Positions 13,456 through 25,810 of a stretch of 64,000 nt of DNA are shown here, piece by piece (position 1 is the stretch's first letter; each line of letters starts with the position of its first letter). The notes under the pieces were generated by a model. That model saw nothing but the letters and a program-made list of their open reading frames with translations. It was not told where the DNA came from and did no database searches. The DNA comes from Pyrrhoderma lamaoense. Taxonomy: Eukaryota; Basidiomycota; Agaricomycetes; Hymenochaetales; Hymenochaetaceae. The stretch is from the NCBI GenBank assembly GCA_002794735.1, contig NBAZ01000002.1, positions 2,542,001 to 2,606,000 of the forward strand, written 5' to 3'. Position numbers and translations under genes: made by a program.

Positions 13456-14267
13456 TCACCTTGAGTTCCCAGCAAAGAAACGAACACCTTCGCCATCCGC
13501 AACACCAATAATCTGAGCACGAGCAGATCGTGACAAAAATGCAACGGCACGGCGTAGAATCACATCTGGCACACCTGATAAGGACGTGGGGATTGGAGGA
13601 TTGGCAAGCTCGTAAAAGGTCAAAATTGTATTCAGTTGTCCAGTTGAGGTAACCTTTTTTGTGAGTATTAGAGAGTTCATCAGCATTGTCTTGGTCGAGT
13701 ACAGTTATTGTCAAGATATCGCTTACCCATTCATGCAACACCTCACCCCATTCCTCTGGTGTTCTCCAGTATAGCACAACCGATCGATTTTGTTTGGCAG
13801 GCTCATACGCAGCTTTCCCCTTTGATACCAATTCCTCAAGTAAGAAAAGAAGGTATTCAGGTAGCACACGACCTTTGAGTTGATTCTCTTAGTGCCTACT
13901 CTAACCATCTACTGAGCTAAGTAGCAGACTCACGGTTGATACGTTCATTGCGAAGGACGTCCTTCCAAACACTGTCGCTTTCCTCAGCATCTCCAACACT
14001 GAGAAAGAATATGTTATGGTGGCGAGAGTACGATAATATCAGCCTTATCCATTGATCCGTACTCGTTGCTTGCGTTGCTACATTTCTCTGTTGACTGCTT
14101 TAGTTATAGTTATGACTCAAATCAAATACTTTCAGAGATCATACGTGAAAAACGGTGGGAAAGAATGTATTGATGGAAGTAAGTATCCTGAAGGAAATAA
14201 GTATATTTTTGTTTTTACAAGAACAACCCAACTAACCTGAACTAGTACGGTGAGTACTCAGCGCCAT
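13456..14267 (-). CDS. VPS25: ESCRT-II subunit Vps25
   Basis: Joining small exons from ATG 14267 gives MALSTHRTSSGYLLPSIHS, then FPPFFTQQRN (the PPFFT motif of Vps25), then DQWIRLILSYSRHHNIFFLS, WKDVLRNERINR, KAAYEPAKQNRSVVLYWRTP, EEWGEVLHEWVS, TGQLNTILTFYELANPPIP and a C-terminus AQIIGVADGEGVRFFAG. The length, about 190 residues with two winged-helix domains, is normal for the family. Vps25 binds Vps36/Vps22 and, through its second winged helix, recruits the ESCRT-III subunit Vps20 for sorting of ubiquitinated cargo into multivesicular bodies. At least four introns of about 50 bp are needed and all have GT-AG ends; no frame disruption is required. Confidence 0.93.
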
Positions 14268-14341
14268 GTTAACGAATTTATGATATGGTACATCTGAAAC
14301 TCAATACTGAGCTCACGATTACTAAATTAGTCACACCCGTT

Positions 14342-14364
14342 TTCACGTGTTAAGACAACACGTG
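14342..14364. promoter_or_regulatory. Perfect 9-bp inverted repeat with two CACGTG E-boxes upstream of VPS25
   Basis: TCACGTGTT at 14342-14350, a 5-bp spacer, then AACACGTGA at 14356-14364 form exact inverted copies. Each arm contains the palindromic hexamer CACGTG. The element is 75-97 bp upstream of the VPS25 ATG on the minus strand, a position suited to a bHLH activator site. Confidence 0.5.
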
Positions 14365-14575
14365 AGCCGATATAATTTTATGCAACTCTCATTTTCGATT
14401 ACATTATAATTATATTGATACTTATTTGCTTATTTTCATGCAAGACAACGTCATTTCGTAATTAATGTAAAATGTTAAAAAAAGTATTATTATTAAAAGG
14501 AGTAATAAGTATTTGTTCAAGCGCTTGGACTCTACTGTTACATACACAAAAAAGTACAACAACAATTATTAAGAT

Positions 14576-14610
14576 GTGAAAACGTGAAAACATGAAAACA
14601 TGAGAAAAAC
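14576..14610. repeat. Short tandem repeat, 8-bp unit (GTGAAAAC / ATGAAAAC)
   Basis: About four imperfect copies of an eight-base unit lie in the AT-rich interval between VPS25 and the MARVEL-like gene. No coding potential. Confidence 0.6.
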
Positions 14611-14799
14611 ATTGGGGAGAAGTGAAAATCAGAGAATCATTCTTTCAAAGATTTAAATCATCGTGGTCGTTGCTCATTCAAGTCAAGTCGTTAAGTGTGA
14701 GGCGTAAACCGTAAACCGTAAGGACATCCGAAGTGAACTAACTGTCAAGCCGTGCCGATTAGATTAGCAGAATGCGAAGGTTCCCATGCACTAGTCATA

Positions 14800-15497
14800 T
14801 CATGCACTGTCACGTTTTTCACGGAGAGGCGAGTGCGAGGCCTCTGCACCTCCGTAGAGGGCAGCACCATGCATAGCGATAAATACCGAAGCAAAGGTGA
14901 GTAAACCAAACGAAATCCACGAAAAGGCAACAAGAGTGATCAAGATGTGCCCTGCGCTTCCCGTACCAGCTACAGCCTTAGTAGGGAATTTATGCTAAGA
15001 AAATCAAGACGTGTAAGTGATCGGTTACAAGTCATTCAAAACAGATGTCAACACTTACTGTGACGATCGCGCCACCAACAAGCCACATAACCCAAAGGAC
15101 AAAGTTTCCTACTGCCTCGATGTTGAGGAGAGAATATGAGGACCCGGGTGCAAGCTCCTTTGATTTACGTGCATTCACAACACCAGCAACGGGAATCCAC
15201 AAGATGGTTAAAGCAGCAGTAACAAGTAGTTCAGCGACAATTGGGTCTAGGTGATATATTAGACACAGTCGCACATTAACATGTAAGAAGACTTTTGATA
15301 CTTACCATAGAAATGAGATACGGTCTTTGTGTGGTGAATTCTCCATCCGGTCAATGCCAATTCAATCACTGAGGCAGACCACTGATAGTAAGCTGAGGTT
15401 AGTGATTTGCTAAATCTCTCTTGGTTTGTTATAAACTTGAACTCACCAAAAGGGCGTAGAATCCCAAGCGGTGCTTGACAAAGACAGAGTATGGCAT
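14800..15497 (-). CDS. Four-TM MARVEL-like membrane protein
   Basis: The start is ATG 15497 (MPYSVFVKHRLGFYALL). Exons joined by short GT-AG introns give WSASVIELALTGWRIHH, then a hydrophobic segment (PIVAELLVTAALTILWIPVA), a second (LNIEAVGNFVLWVMWLVGGA) and a last one (HILITLVAFSWISFGLLTFA), ending SPLREKRDSA at 14800. The four hydrophobic segments, short loops and roughly 170 residues are characteristic of fungal MARVEL-domain proteins of the plasma membrane or vesicles. Function is unknown; a role in membrane apposition or sorting is inferred only from the fold. Confidence 0.72.
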
Positions 15498-15505
15498 TTG
15501 AAGCT

Positions 15506-15545
15506 ATAGGGAGTTGAGGGAGTTGAGGGGAGTTGAGAGGGGTAG
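15506..15545. repeat. GAGTTGAGGG short tandem repeat in the 5' leader of the MARVEL-like gene
   Basis: Three tandem copies of a GGAGTTGAG-type unit lie directly upstream of ATG 15497. On the coding strand this is a pyrimidine-rich CT tract, a common feature near fungal transcription start sites. Confidence 0.5.
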
Positions 15546-15549
15546 AGGA

Positions 15550-16695
15550 GGCTTGTTAAGGCTTTTGATCCTCAGAAAGTACTTATTGAGTTCAATGGTT
15601 ATTCTACGAAGCCACACCTGGTCCCTTTTTATCTTGCAGCCTCAAGGACGGAGCATCACGGACGAATGGAAAAGCAATAGAAAGATGAGCTGAGATACAT
15701 GACTTACACATCAACTCCCGACTTGACTCTGACGTCGATGGTCCGATGACAATGAATAAGAATCTGCTAGGAGATTGCATCTGACTCCATGGACAAGTAT
15801 GAACAAGGTAATAGTCCGAGGAATCGAATATCCTCGAACATTGGTGCATAATCATTAGAGAAGTTGAGCATTCTATGAGTAAGTCTGGATTGCCCGACGG
15901 AACCGACGCGTCCGATATGGTGCGAATGATTACTGATTGAGACTGACGACAATTACGGAGAACATGGCTTACATGTCGGGCGGAGTCGTAAATTCCAGAA
16001 CTTGAGAACATTCATCACCATATTTACGGCATTATCCGGGGTAATCTCTTTCCTAAATAACATCATTGAAACTCAAGGATTAATATTCACTTTACCCGTT
16101 TCCAGCTTTACAATTATTTTGATCGGCTGATCCCATGTCTATTTTTGTCTTACGCAATGTGACCCGTAATTTCAAACACATAGGGTATTCCATTACTCTT
16201 ATAGACGCACTATCTGCATCCATAGGAGCCTTGTATATGATCCCAATCCTCCCGATATCTTCTTAATATCCGAGGTTCATAGGAAATCTCATCACCATGG
16301 AAGTGTTCTGCCAATAATGTCCGTAGGAAGCTGGATCACCCTATTCCTGATTTCCACGCCTTTCCGCTGTGGAATGTGTAGAATTATGAAGATGCTTGTA
16401 GAGAGTGTCGGTCCGAAGCCGAATAGAGGACATATGGTGCGGCCGAGCCTCCTTTAAGTCCTTAATCATCTTTTGATTCCTGAAGACCAAGGTGCTATAA
16501 TAATCAATATTACATATAACAGACCGGAAATAAGATAAAACCAAAATACTGATATTGCTGATTAATTATCAACGTCAGTTGTAAACGTAGAAAAAAATAC
16601 TGTTCGTCTCAGAACGATACAAATAGATGCTTAAATACATGAAGTAGAATACAGTCATCAGACGCAGGTAGGGTAGATGTCGATAATTAAATAGA
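15550..16695. other. Intergenic stretch without supported genes, 1.1 kb
   Basis: A 408-base open frame with an ATG (16011-15604, minus) is present. It has no recognisable domain, an irregular composition and no splice-consistent neighbours, so it is not called as a gene. Nothing else stands out. Confidence 0.45.
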
Positions 16696-16700
16696 AGGGT

Positions 16701-18411
16701 TTACTCAGAATCACTTTGGTCTTGTAAGAAAGCAGTGATACTTTGGAGTGCGTTCTAAAAAAAGACAAGTTTTTATGTGTTATCACCGACAAAAAGTCTG
16801 AACATAACTTGCCTTTGGACGTCTCCTGGGTCCTGGGATTGATTCATCACTAGATATATCTTCGTTCAAGGTTGTAGCCTTTGATTTAGCACTAGTGAAT
16901 CTCTCTGCAAATTCTTTGACATCCTCTGATAACCCAAATTAAGTAAGTAATTATTATCTGCATAGCCAGCAAGAATTTGTCTTAAGTCTTACCCATCTCC
17001 TTGGCTAGTTCACGTTTTGCCTTGATCGCTTCTGCTTGGCTCAAACTATATCTACCCGTCATGCCGAGATCCGCAAGCATTTTTCGGAGATGTGCTATTT
17101 GACTTGAAGGAGTTTCGCAATCCTTGAGCTCCTTGGACCATACCTTTCGGATCCCGCAAGCAACAACAAGGCTCTGAATGAAAGTTTCAGTCGCTAAGTT
17201 CAAAGCTGCAGCATGTGCCATAAACTACCTTCAGCTTTTTAATCTGTTCTTCTTGAGGTGAGAGCTCTTCCTTGGCTTTCTTCTCTCGCTTACTCTTCCC
17301 CCTTCCTTCGGTTTCTGCGAGTACAGTTAGTATAGCTATGAAGACACCGAGATGATCCAAGTACCTTTGTAGACTTCTTTTGTTTCTTTTTTGGAGTTTC
17401 ATCAATTAACACAGACAATTCAGAGTCACTCTGTTGCTAGATATCAAATAAAAATCGGAAGTTTACACAAGGCATAATTAATACTTACCCTGATAACTTG
17501 CTCTTCCGTCTCTTCCTCAGCCTTTTCAGCTGGTTGTGACACGACTTCTAACCTCTTATCCCTAGACGATGTTGGTTTTTCGTTCTCCGAGTCTTGCTGC
17601 TTTTTGCGTTTCTTAGGGGGTGAATCTGGTTCGCTCTGAGCCTAGTTATACACACAATTAGATGGGCGGCATTGTACCAGAGTTTCAAGCTCACCTCTTC
17701 TTCGTCACTAACAATACGTTGCTTCCCCTTTCTCTTAGAGGAGAGAACGGTTGCTGTTGCTGTTTGAGCTACAGTCTTAACGTCTTCTTCGTCGGACTCA
17801 ATCAATTCCTAAAATATATTATTCATGAATGTCGTAGAGCTGAAGGTAGGCAAGGAAGTATACCTTTGTCTTGTGGTTCTTCTCTTTTTCCTTTATTTTT
17901 GACTTTGGTTTTGTTCCTGCCTTAGTTTTCCCAACTTTCTTCTCTTTTTTAGTATCGTCATTCTTAGCTTCCCCAGTTTTCTTCGGAGAATCTACTTTCT
18001 GTTTTGAAGAGCTGGCAGACTTTGAGGGTTCTTGTGACGAGGGTCCCTCGTTGAGAGATTGCTTATCGGCGTTGAAGAAGCTTATACATTAATTCTATGA
18101 GACAACCACAGAAGAGGTGACTTACGATAGTATTCGCAATTAATTCGTTTAGAGGCTTCCTGTATTCATTTGCTTCCAGGCATCCCTCATCGAGTCCCAG
18201 ATTCTTTTCAACTTGATTTCGTACAATGCGATTCGTGAGGTCACTGAGAAGTGATAATTCGGGGCGTTAAATAATTCAACAAGTATGTAGTTAGCATAGT
18301 ACACATTTCTTGCAAGGGTCAGTCGACTAACTAGAGCTTATCCTCGTTATACGCTTTCTGAACAATCTCCTTCGCAGAGCTCATAACTTTTTCCATGTCT
18401 ATCGAAGACAT
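16701..18411 (-). CDS. HIRIP3/CHZ-type histone chaperone
   Basis: ATG 18411 opens MSSIDMEKVMSSAKEIVQKA, then SDLTNRIVRNQVEKNLGLDE, the N-terminal helical domain seen in HIRIP3 and related proteins. A long Lys/Glu/Ser-rich middle follows with NLS-like patches (PPKKRKK, KSKREKKAKEE). The conserved C-terminal block has SLVVACGIRKVWSKELKDC, then HLRKMLADLGMTGRYSLSQA, matching the HIRIP3 C-terminal domain that carries the CHZ histone-binding motif (GPRRRPK follows). The protein ends SITAFLQDQSDSE at 16701. HIRIP3/Chz1 proteins bind H2A-type histone dimers and work with HIRA or SWR1 in histone deposition. DEK-C similarity of the N-terminus is the alternative reading. An ACGCGT box lies upstream. 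Confidence 0.75.
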
Positions 18412-18491
18412 ATTGGTGATAATTTTACTGAGTATCTTCCCTTGCTTAAAGGTAGTGCACGCGATGAAAGTGGTCTTGATCGCGTTTCGTC

Positions 18492-18497
18492 ACGCGT
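18492..18497. promoter_or_regulatory. MluI cell-cycle box (ACGCGT) upstream of the HIRIP3-like gene
   Basis: ACGCGT lies 81 bp upstream of the HIRIP3-like ATG, in a short segment with further CGCG-containing sequence (GATCGCGTTTCGTCACGCGT). In yeasts this is the site of MBF, which drives G1/S genes. Function here is inferred. Confidence 0.45.
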
Positions 18498-18761
18498 TCT
18501 ATTTGTATTTCTAGTACGTAAGTATATTTCTAAATATAGACTGTAGCATACAAATTGAATTTAGTACTCCGTAGAATAAGAGAGATATTATTATTTGATT
18601 GTTGATATGTTGTATATCATATATGAATAATATGGTTTCACAACAGCACACGTACATGCATATTTAGCTTCATTGAATTATCATTAAACTATTACAAACA
18701 TAAATAAATGTGTAGTTTACAAGATTGCAATACATCCAAAGAAAGTAATTATAATTCAAGT

Positions 18762-21700
18762 CTACCATACTTCATTATCAAATCTCTCTAGCACAGCAAC
18801 CGAGTCCTCTACATCTTTCTGGGACTTCTTACGCATATAGAAGATCGGGCAATCTTTACTCGTACACAGAACATCTTGGTGCAACGATCCTTGGCACCGT
18901 TGACACTGCGTCCATAATCTCGAAAATGAGATCTGGTATGCAGAGGTAGTTTGGACTTGCTTCTGATAGAATTCACCGAGACGAGGACGACAGTTATTGC
19001 AAACAACTCCATCTGTACGAGACTCATATTAGCGTATTAGTCGTGATAAAAATATGGATACTAACTCTTCACGCTGTTAGTGGGCCGTAGTGCAGTTTTA
19101 CATCCCAGACAAGTAACTGTTTTTACTGCGAATTTCATTAGACCACCAACCGTTGGTGTTGCTATCTGTATTGTTCGTGTATGGTCACCAGCAACTATGA
19201 TAGACCTCAGTATTTGAGCTGACATCACCATAGAAATTGAACTCACGTAAGGAATTGGCTTTCTCGCCTAAAATAGGCTCGAAAATACGCATTAGTGGTT
19301 TTGATAGCTGGTTTTCGAGATAGTATTTAGTGTCAATTGGGATGTTATTTTCGAGGACATATAGTGGATCCTCGGACTTCTCATAAGCAGCGGCATCTAG
19401 CTGAAGTTAGTTGATTATTAATCGATAGAAATGTCAGCAAGTACTTTTCATTCCCTTTACGACTACGTAAGCTACACGGTCGCCTAAAGCAGGGGCAGAC
19501 CCAGCGTCTCGCTCCTTCATTCTCTCAGCCAGTACGACATGAGCTTGTTTCGCGGCATAGTCTATACTAGAGATTTAGCATCTTTAAAACTACTTTCATT
19601 GCGAGAAACAGTACCTGTTTTTGATAAAGCCTTTGTGATGACGAGTTGTGACATATCAATTTTGTTCTGCAACAGATCCGCAATAACTAGCTTCGTGTAT
19701 CTACGAAATACAATCAGTTTTGTGCCTTGAAGATAGACTCCAATGCATAACTCACTCTTCAGCTCCCCGTACATCTCGATCGATAAGCATTTTATGAAGA
19801 CAAGTTTCAATTACTGTTGAAACTAAACGGCAGTTATCTCGTCGCACAGTCTAAAATGACAGACTTTAAGATGATTAAACACCAAGTTTATAGCAAAGAA
19901 GACTTACTTCGATTCCTTTGGAATCCATCTTGTCATATTTTTCAGTTTTCGTCCAATAAAGTCCAGCATAACGTTTTTTACTAATCAAAAGATATGGGAA
20001 GTAAACCTTTTCAAACTCTAGTTTAATCGGTTTAATGAATTTCGCTGTCACAAGATCAGCTGCTTCGCCACCCATCTGCATGACTGTTGCTAGATCTGAC
20101 GGTCCGAACTTCACCATGACGGAATCGGTGTCTCCATAAATGACTTCAGCATTATGCTCACGCCCATTCGCAATACAATATTCGGCCTCAACTTCTTGTT
20201 TAGTCTTTTCAATCATCTGTCGGCCATAGGAAGTAACACTGGAGGAAATCGCAAGACAGGGTAGTTTTCCTATGGTAGCCCCAGTGAAACCATATACGGA
20301 GTTGGCAGAAATCTTTGTAAAATCAGCATGCGGAGTGTGATAAAGGAGATAAAATGCCAACCTTTAAAGCTAGCTGCCGACCATCCAAGACGGCTCTGCG
20401 GAACGGGTCTGTCTCCTTTTTGAGATCAGCTTTAGCACGTTTTCTAGCAGCGATAAGGTCTTCGAGTACATTGGGCAAAAGACCCTTCCTTTTTTCCTTG
20501 GTTATGAAGAAATCTACCACAAATCAGCCAGCCGTATAGGTATATCTTGGGATATATTTACCATTGTTAGGTGTCTGGATGTAGTCAACATCCTTGACAA
20601 GCTTCAGTCTATCGATTGTATTTTTATCCACAAGGGTAGTGTAGCATAAGTTATGTGCCATCATGATAGACGGATAAAGAGAGCTGAAATCAAGAGTTGC
20701 AATGGGTGCATCATAATATCCTTTCTTCGGCTCAATGACTGTAGCACCTTCATATTGTTCGTCAGAGCCCTCCCCTTTCATTGCTGGAATAATATATCCC
20801 TCTTCATTGGCCCGTCTATAGAGTTGGGAAAGCACTTTGATAGACTGGCCTCTAGATAGCAAGAAATTATAGGGTACACCTGTCACACGGGCCATCTCGA
20901 TATAATTTACGAAGCACATAAGCTTGTCAATAAGGCGTTGAGGAAGATAGGCATCCTAGCAATATTTCAATATGATCCAAGATCCAATATAGTGCAAGGT
21001 GGCTTAACTGACCTTCAAACAGTATACCGCTAAGCGACGTCTCGATTCTGGTGTTCCATTTTGTAGCTCAGTAATGACAGAGTGGTGCACATCTTCTTTC
21101 TGCTCTCCAAGAAACTGTGCACATACAGCGTTTAGTGTATAACTTCGAAGCTTGTGCTCGCGATGCATAAGCTGTAAGACGTCAAGCTGAAGACGCCCAG
21201 CCATGACAGTATCCTTAGTATCTCGTTGTCCAAAGGCCTTGGAAGAGAAGTGCGTCTCTTTTACTGCTGTCCTAGAGTCTGACGGGATAAACGTACATGA
21301 GTCAACAATTTCAAAATTACATCGTGTATCCTCACTTTTCATACGCCAAGAAATGGAAATCTATTTGATTTGATAGCCCTTGCTCTGTCTATTAAATAAG
21401 GCAAATCGAAATTTGAAATGTTATAACCAATGACTAGGTCGGGATCAACTTGTTCCACAAAGTCACGCCAAGCTTCAAGAAGTTTGGCTTCGTCGTTAAA
21501 TGAAAGGACCTGGGACCCGACGATATGTGAACAAGTGTTTAGAGTGAAAACATTTCGGATGAATGGCTTGGATTCCCCTAAACCGCCATTAAATTAAGGC
21601 TCATTTCGAGTGTATGCATTTCGCACCTTGTCTCGTTACCATGTTTGCGATTTGAATTACAGGGTCCTTTTCCGCCTCTGGAAAGATACCTTTTCGTCCG

Positions 21701-22987
21701 GCACATTCAATATCAAAGCTCAGAATACGTAGAGGGGCGATTTTTGACCATTCAGCGTCCGGCGCATGAGAGATGAATTCGTCCCATCTTGAAGAATGAA
21801 GAAAAATGTTTAATTCTAGCAGACATTGTGTTGAATGAACAAGCTCACCTTACACTCAACTCTATCTGGCAATGTGAGAATTTTTTCTCTGGAGAAAGGA
21901 GTTTATATTTTCCTGCAGGAATTTCTATCCAGTTCATTCCTACAACCTATTCCATGACATCAGCCAGGGAAGTTTTATAGAGAAACTCAGGTAGATACCT
22001 TTGTGTCAATCATAAACCGAAGATTAAATGGTACATTGCTTTCAAAAGTCGGGACTTCTCCATTAAACAATCCACGAAACGAACACTCTCCCCTCTCGAA
22101 GAAGCGTAAAGGCAAATAGATAAGCACATATGATGAGTATAAGTAAAAGAATAATACATATCTCGAACACGAGGAACTACTTTGGGTTGCGTAGTATAAA
22201 TCTTGATGAATGGGACCGAGTCGTCACCTTTGTATCCCCAAAGACTCTTCTTCATGACCAGTTCACAGAAGTCAACGCACTTTTCCTCTGATTTACTCTA
22301 TAAGATAATTAGTGTCTATCAATACAAATTATTTGGATTGCCTTACATTCAGATCTTCCACAAAGGCGGAGAAATCGTCTGCAGTGAAACCTCGCGGCGC
22401 AGGAACGTAAAAGTAAGGTTTGAAACCATATACATGTGCCAAGACGCTATGACCATCCTATTTTATTATAAGTATGCTAGCTGAGTCGACTGGTAATGCA
22501 TAGACGTACTTGCGTGACACCGAACATTCGCAGAGATAGACCATTAAGATCAGAGGCAGTTTCTACATCAGTCTGTTGAAAGACTATGGTATATCTTAGT
22601 ATACGCTAAGGCAACAGGACAAGCTGTTCTTACTTATGCTTCTATCTTTTTCACTAAATTTCTGTAGGGGCGGACGTGCCCAACAATCGGAACCTCCTTC
22701 GGCTTCTGTCGAGAAAGTTCAATAACGTGCCTTACTCTCGTAGAGGTATAAGGGATAAACATACCCCCTGTTTCTTTTGCTTCTTCCTTTAACCTTTCTA
22801 GTACCTCTGTAAATGAGCTTTTCTGTGAGGGCTGTGAGTTTAACGGAGTCGTGAGTTTACGCTTCTTGGCGGCAGGTTCTGAAGAAGTTTGCGTTGGTGG
22901 CCTATGAAAGTGGGTTATAATCATAGTTTGAGGACCCTGGAACTATTCTCACCGTGATATGATGTTTTCTCTCGGAGTAAGTGCCAT
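18762..22987 (-). CDS. POL3: DNA polymerase delta catalytic subunit
   Basis: ATG 22987 begins [12 protein letters not shown], followed by a short intron and a Lys-rich N-terminus (PAAKKRKL). The 3'-5' exonuclease motifs are visible: Exo [17 protein letters not shown] and Exo [16 protein letters not shown]. Polymerase motif A is [17 protein letters not shown], motif B is [17 protein letters not shown], and motif C is [11 protein letters not shown] with its catalytic aspartates. The C-terminus carries CysA ([10 protein letters not shown] and an upstream pair) and CysB (QCQRCQG with CTSKDC), the latter binding a 4Fe-4S cluster in this family. The last residues are LERFDNEVW. It synthesises the lagging strand with PCNA. 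Introns are short and regular. MluI-box sequence upstream fits S-phase expression. Confidence 0.97.
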
Positions 22988-23106
22988 GATGCTCCCTCTT
23001 TCCTCTATACTGCTATGTTCACAGCTGCAATTCTTAAGTATTAGTTTAGATGTAAGTGTCACTAAGATGGCGCGGCAGCGCGTTAGACAAATCGCGACGT
23101 GACGGA

Positions 23107-23112
23107 ACGCGT
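23107..23112. promoter_or_regulatory. MluI cell-cycle box (ACGCGT) upstream of POL3
   Basis: ACGCGT lies 120 bp upstream of the POL3 ATG, flanked within 50 bp by related CGCG cores (GCAGCGCGTTAG, AATCGCGACG, AAACGCGACT). This clustering resembles MBF-controlled replication genes of other fungi. Confidence 0.5.
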
Positions 23113-23273
23113 TACGCAAACGCGACTCTAATGAGGAACTTTCTCACGTCTTATACAAAACTAACAACGTTTGTTTGAATTCTAGTGTTTATTAAAATAT
23201 ACAGGGAAAGTACATCCGAGCAAAAGGCATCACCAGCACAGCAGAAGGATGGATCTGTGCTTTCCTGCATAAT

Positions 23274-25481
23274 TCATTTCGTAGATTTAAACCGAGCTTC
23301 AGCTGCGCGAGCCCTCCTCTCTCTCTCTATTCGGGCTCTCATTTCAGGAGTCAAGCCAGCTAAACCTTGGCTTGCTGTTGGAGCCCCGCCTAATTTTTGT
23401 GGTCCCGATACCTTTGAGGTAGGAGGAAGGGGAGGAGAAACCTTTACAGTTTCTACTGCCTGTTCTTGTCCTTGTTCTCGTTCCCGCTCTTTAGCCTCTC
23501 GTTCCTTAATTTTATCCCTCAAACCTTTCCGACGTTCTTTCTTCCGAGAGTCACGATCTGCTTCCATGTCAGCACTTAAGATGCTTGGTACATGACATAA
23601 GCCAAGCCAGTCCCACGCATCTGGCCTCATTGCAGCGCTTCTACGGAAAATATCACGTACTTCCCGAGAACTAGCTACATCGTAGGCGACTTTGGTTGGT
23701 CGGATAGAAGATGGAGTTTCCGACGTTTCTGTGGTCTCGTTAACGTCAGAAAGATGCTCCTTGTGTGTTCTTATTGGAACGGGTATAGTAGGATCCGCAT
23801 TGAGATCATCAAGTAACCAAGACGTAGTTTCGGTCTGACCAGAGCTGGCAGCGAGTTGTAGCAAAGTGCACATTTTCTCCCCTGCCGATTCCGGTATCCT
23901 TGCATTGACGCCTCCAAGTGCTTCTCCCTCACGCTCCCAGAACGCTTTAGCGGCTTCTAGACGTCCCTTTTTAATCATGTCACAGAGCCTAATCCACTTG
24001 TCTCTGATCAACTCCTCTTCTTTACTCAGCTCTGGGAGTAACGGTTTCTTATCGGGCTGTTTAATATCTGTTACCGGAGCTGTTTGTAATTTTTTGGGCT
24101 TGGGAAGCGATGCTAAGAAAGCATCGTCCTGAGCTTTGAGCTCCTCCTCAGTGAAATGTGTGATTTTTACCCTTGTCAGCTCTAATAAACAACGTGATAA
24201 CTCGGCTTGCGTCTATCAAAAAATGAGTTGATATACGTCAGGAATACCAAGTCAACGTACAGGCCTCCGGGTAGGGAAAGGGAAAGAACGTAGACGATCA
24301 TCACCTACTTAGATATTAGTATCACACAATTAGCTAGAGTAGACTTGACTTACCTTTAGAAATTATAGCCTTGTCATAATCTAGAAATATACGCCTGTTT
24401 GCTCCGCTAGCCCGCATGAATATACGTTCGCAGGAAGAGATATCATCTTCCCATTCTTCGATTAAGTTTCGTATATCCTAAAGTGCAATTAAATTGAGCT
24501 CAATAGAGACTAGGAACTATATTACTTACATCTCTCAGTGCTTGTTCTCCGTAACGTCGTAATAATGCTCCTGCACTTTTTGCATTTCCTTTGGCATTAT
24601 CATTAAGGGATTGTGATCCTCCCTGTTTTCTGCGAGCTAGATAGTACATTAATTTCACAGTATCTTCAGATTATTTAAACTTACTCGTGTAGCGATGGAA
24701 AGTCTTGTGTTTGAGTATTTCTATTTCTGGGACTGGTTTCTTTTGCTTTCCATTTTGAGGTAGCGAATCTATACTACTTGGCCGGGAGACACGGGCGACA
24801 AGCCCTGCAAAATGTCCACCTGCAACCATGAACATTGCCCATTTCCTCCCTTCAGGTACTGGAGCTTGCATAGCACGCAGTTCAGATAGATAGAATTCTA
24901 CCGGAGTTCCTAAGGGGAATATTGTTCTGTATATCCCCAATTGTGTTGATGGAGGCGAATGAAACCAGGTAACGGCAGATAGTGGGATATTCGGTGTTCC
25001 AGTAGGTGAAGGAGACCGAGATTTAACTCGAGATTTTGAAAGCAGAGTCTGTATAGCGTCTGTATCTGAGGAGTCTTCGTTCCCGAAGAGGACTCCGAGC
25101 CAGATAAAGAATCCTCGAGCCCTAAGTATTGTCGGTTTACCTTACGCATATACGGTATGGCTATTTAAGCTTACCTTCAACTAGGACACCGAAATTGGCC
25201 TCTGAGACAACCTTTCCACTCGCAAGTCTTGATTTGACATTGTATCTATGCCAATCAGAGCGAAAATGGGACCTCTGATCTTCTACATCATCGAATGTGG
25301 CGCCTAAGCATATATTGCAAGACAAAGAGCCCAAACCGGGTTGTGTTGAAGATTCTGATTCCACCCCTACAGACCCTTCATGAGTTTTCACAGGTTCTAC
25401 TTGAGATAGCAGGTTTCTGTGTGAAAGTGAATCTAAGATATCCTGTGGAATAGAGAATATATGAAGAGGTGAGTGTGACAT
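23274..25481 (-). CDS. VMS1: Vms1/ANKZF1 peptidyl-tRNA hydrolase of ribosome quality control
   Basis: ATG 25481 begins MSHSPLHIFSIPQDILDSL. A C2H2-like finger follows (CNICLGATFDDVEDQRSHF, then RSDWHRYNVK), as in Vms1. The VLRF1 release-factor-like domain shows KWAMFMVAGGHFAGLVARVS and, after FHRYT, the RRKQGGSQSLNDN segment that in Vms1 holds the catalytic Gln. Ankyrin-like helices (LLQLAASSGQTETTSWLLDD) and a long basic/acidic coiled region end in the VCP-interacting motif (RARIERERRARAAEARFKS). Vms1 cleaves stalled peptidyl-tRNA on 60S subunits and binds Cdc48. Between SESSSG and EDSSDTDAIQTLL (about 25082-25084) the frame shifts as if one base were missing. Confidence 0.9.
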
Positions 25482-25702
25482 CGTTTATGTAGCCTATACA
25501 CGAATAGTGTATCAAACGAATCTGAATATAAGCACCAAAAGCAAAGACTATGCTTTGAAGGGCCCTCTCCCGAGTCATATACAAGGGGTGCTTACAAACA
25601 CAAAGCACTTTCGGATATGCTATGTCAATAGATGAATTGGAATAACAGTAGATTGCACTGCTTAATCAATAATCTAAATTTACCACAAGCAGTAGGTTTC
25701 TG

Positions 25703-25708
25703 CACGTG
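25703..25708. promoter_or_regulatory. CACGTG E-box in the shared VMS1/phosphomannomutase promoter
   Basis: CACGTG lies 222 bp from the VMS1 ATG and 103 bp from the phosphomannomutase ATG, within the 329-bp interval separating these divergent genes. Confidence 0.4.
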
Positions 25709-25810
25709 CTCGCGCCTTAACTACCATTGAAATGACCACGTACCCGTGCAGGTGTTCCGCAGCTACTTTCTATAATCTACTACGTGTCTTTGTGATTTGA
25801 CAGTTGAACA

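Noticed and set aside
15604..16011. 408-base open frame with ATG on the minus strand.
   Set aside because: No motif, irregular composition and no neighbouring exon with proper splice sites; it is compatible with chance.
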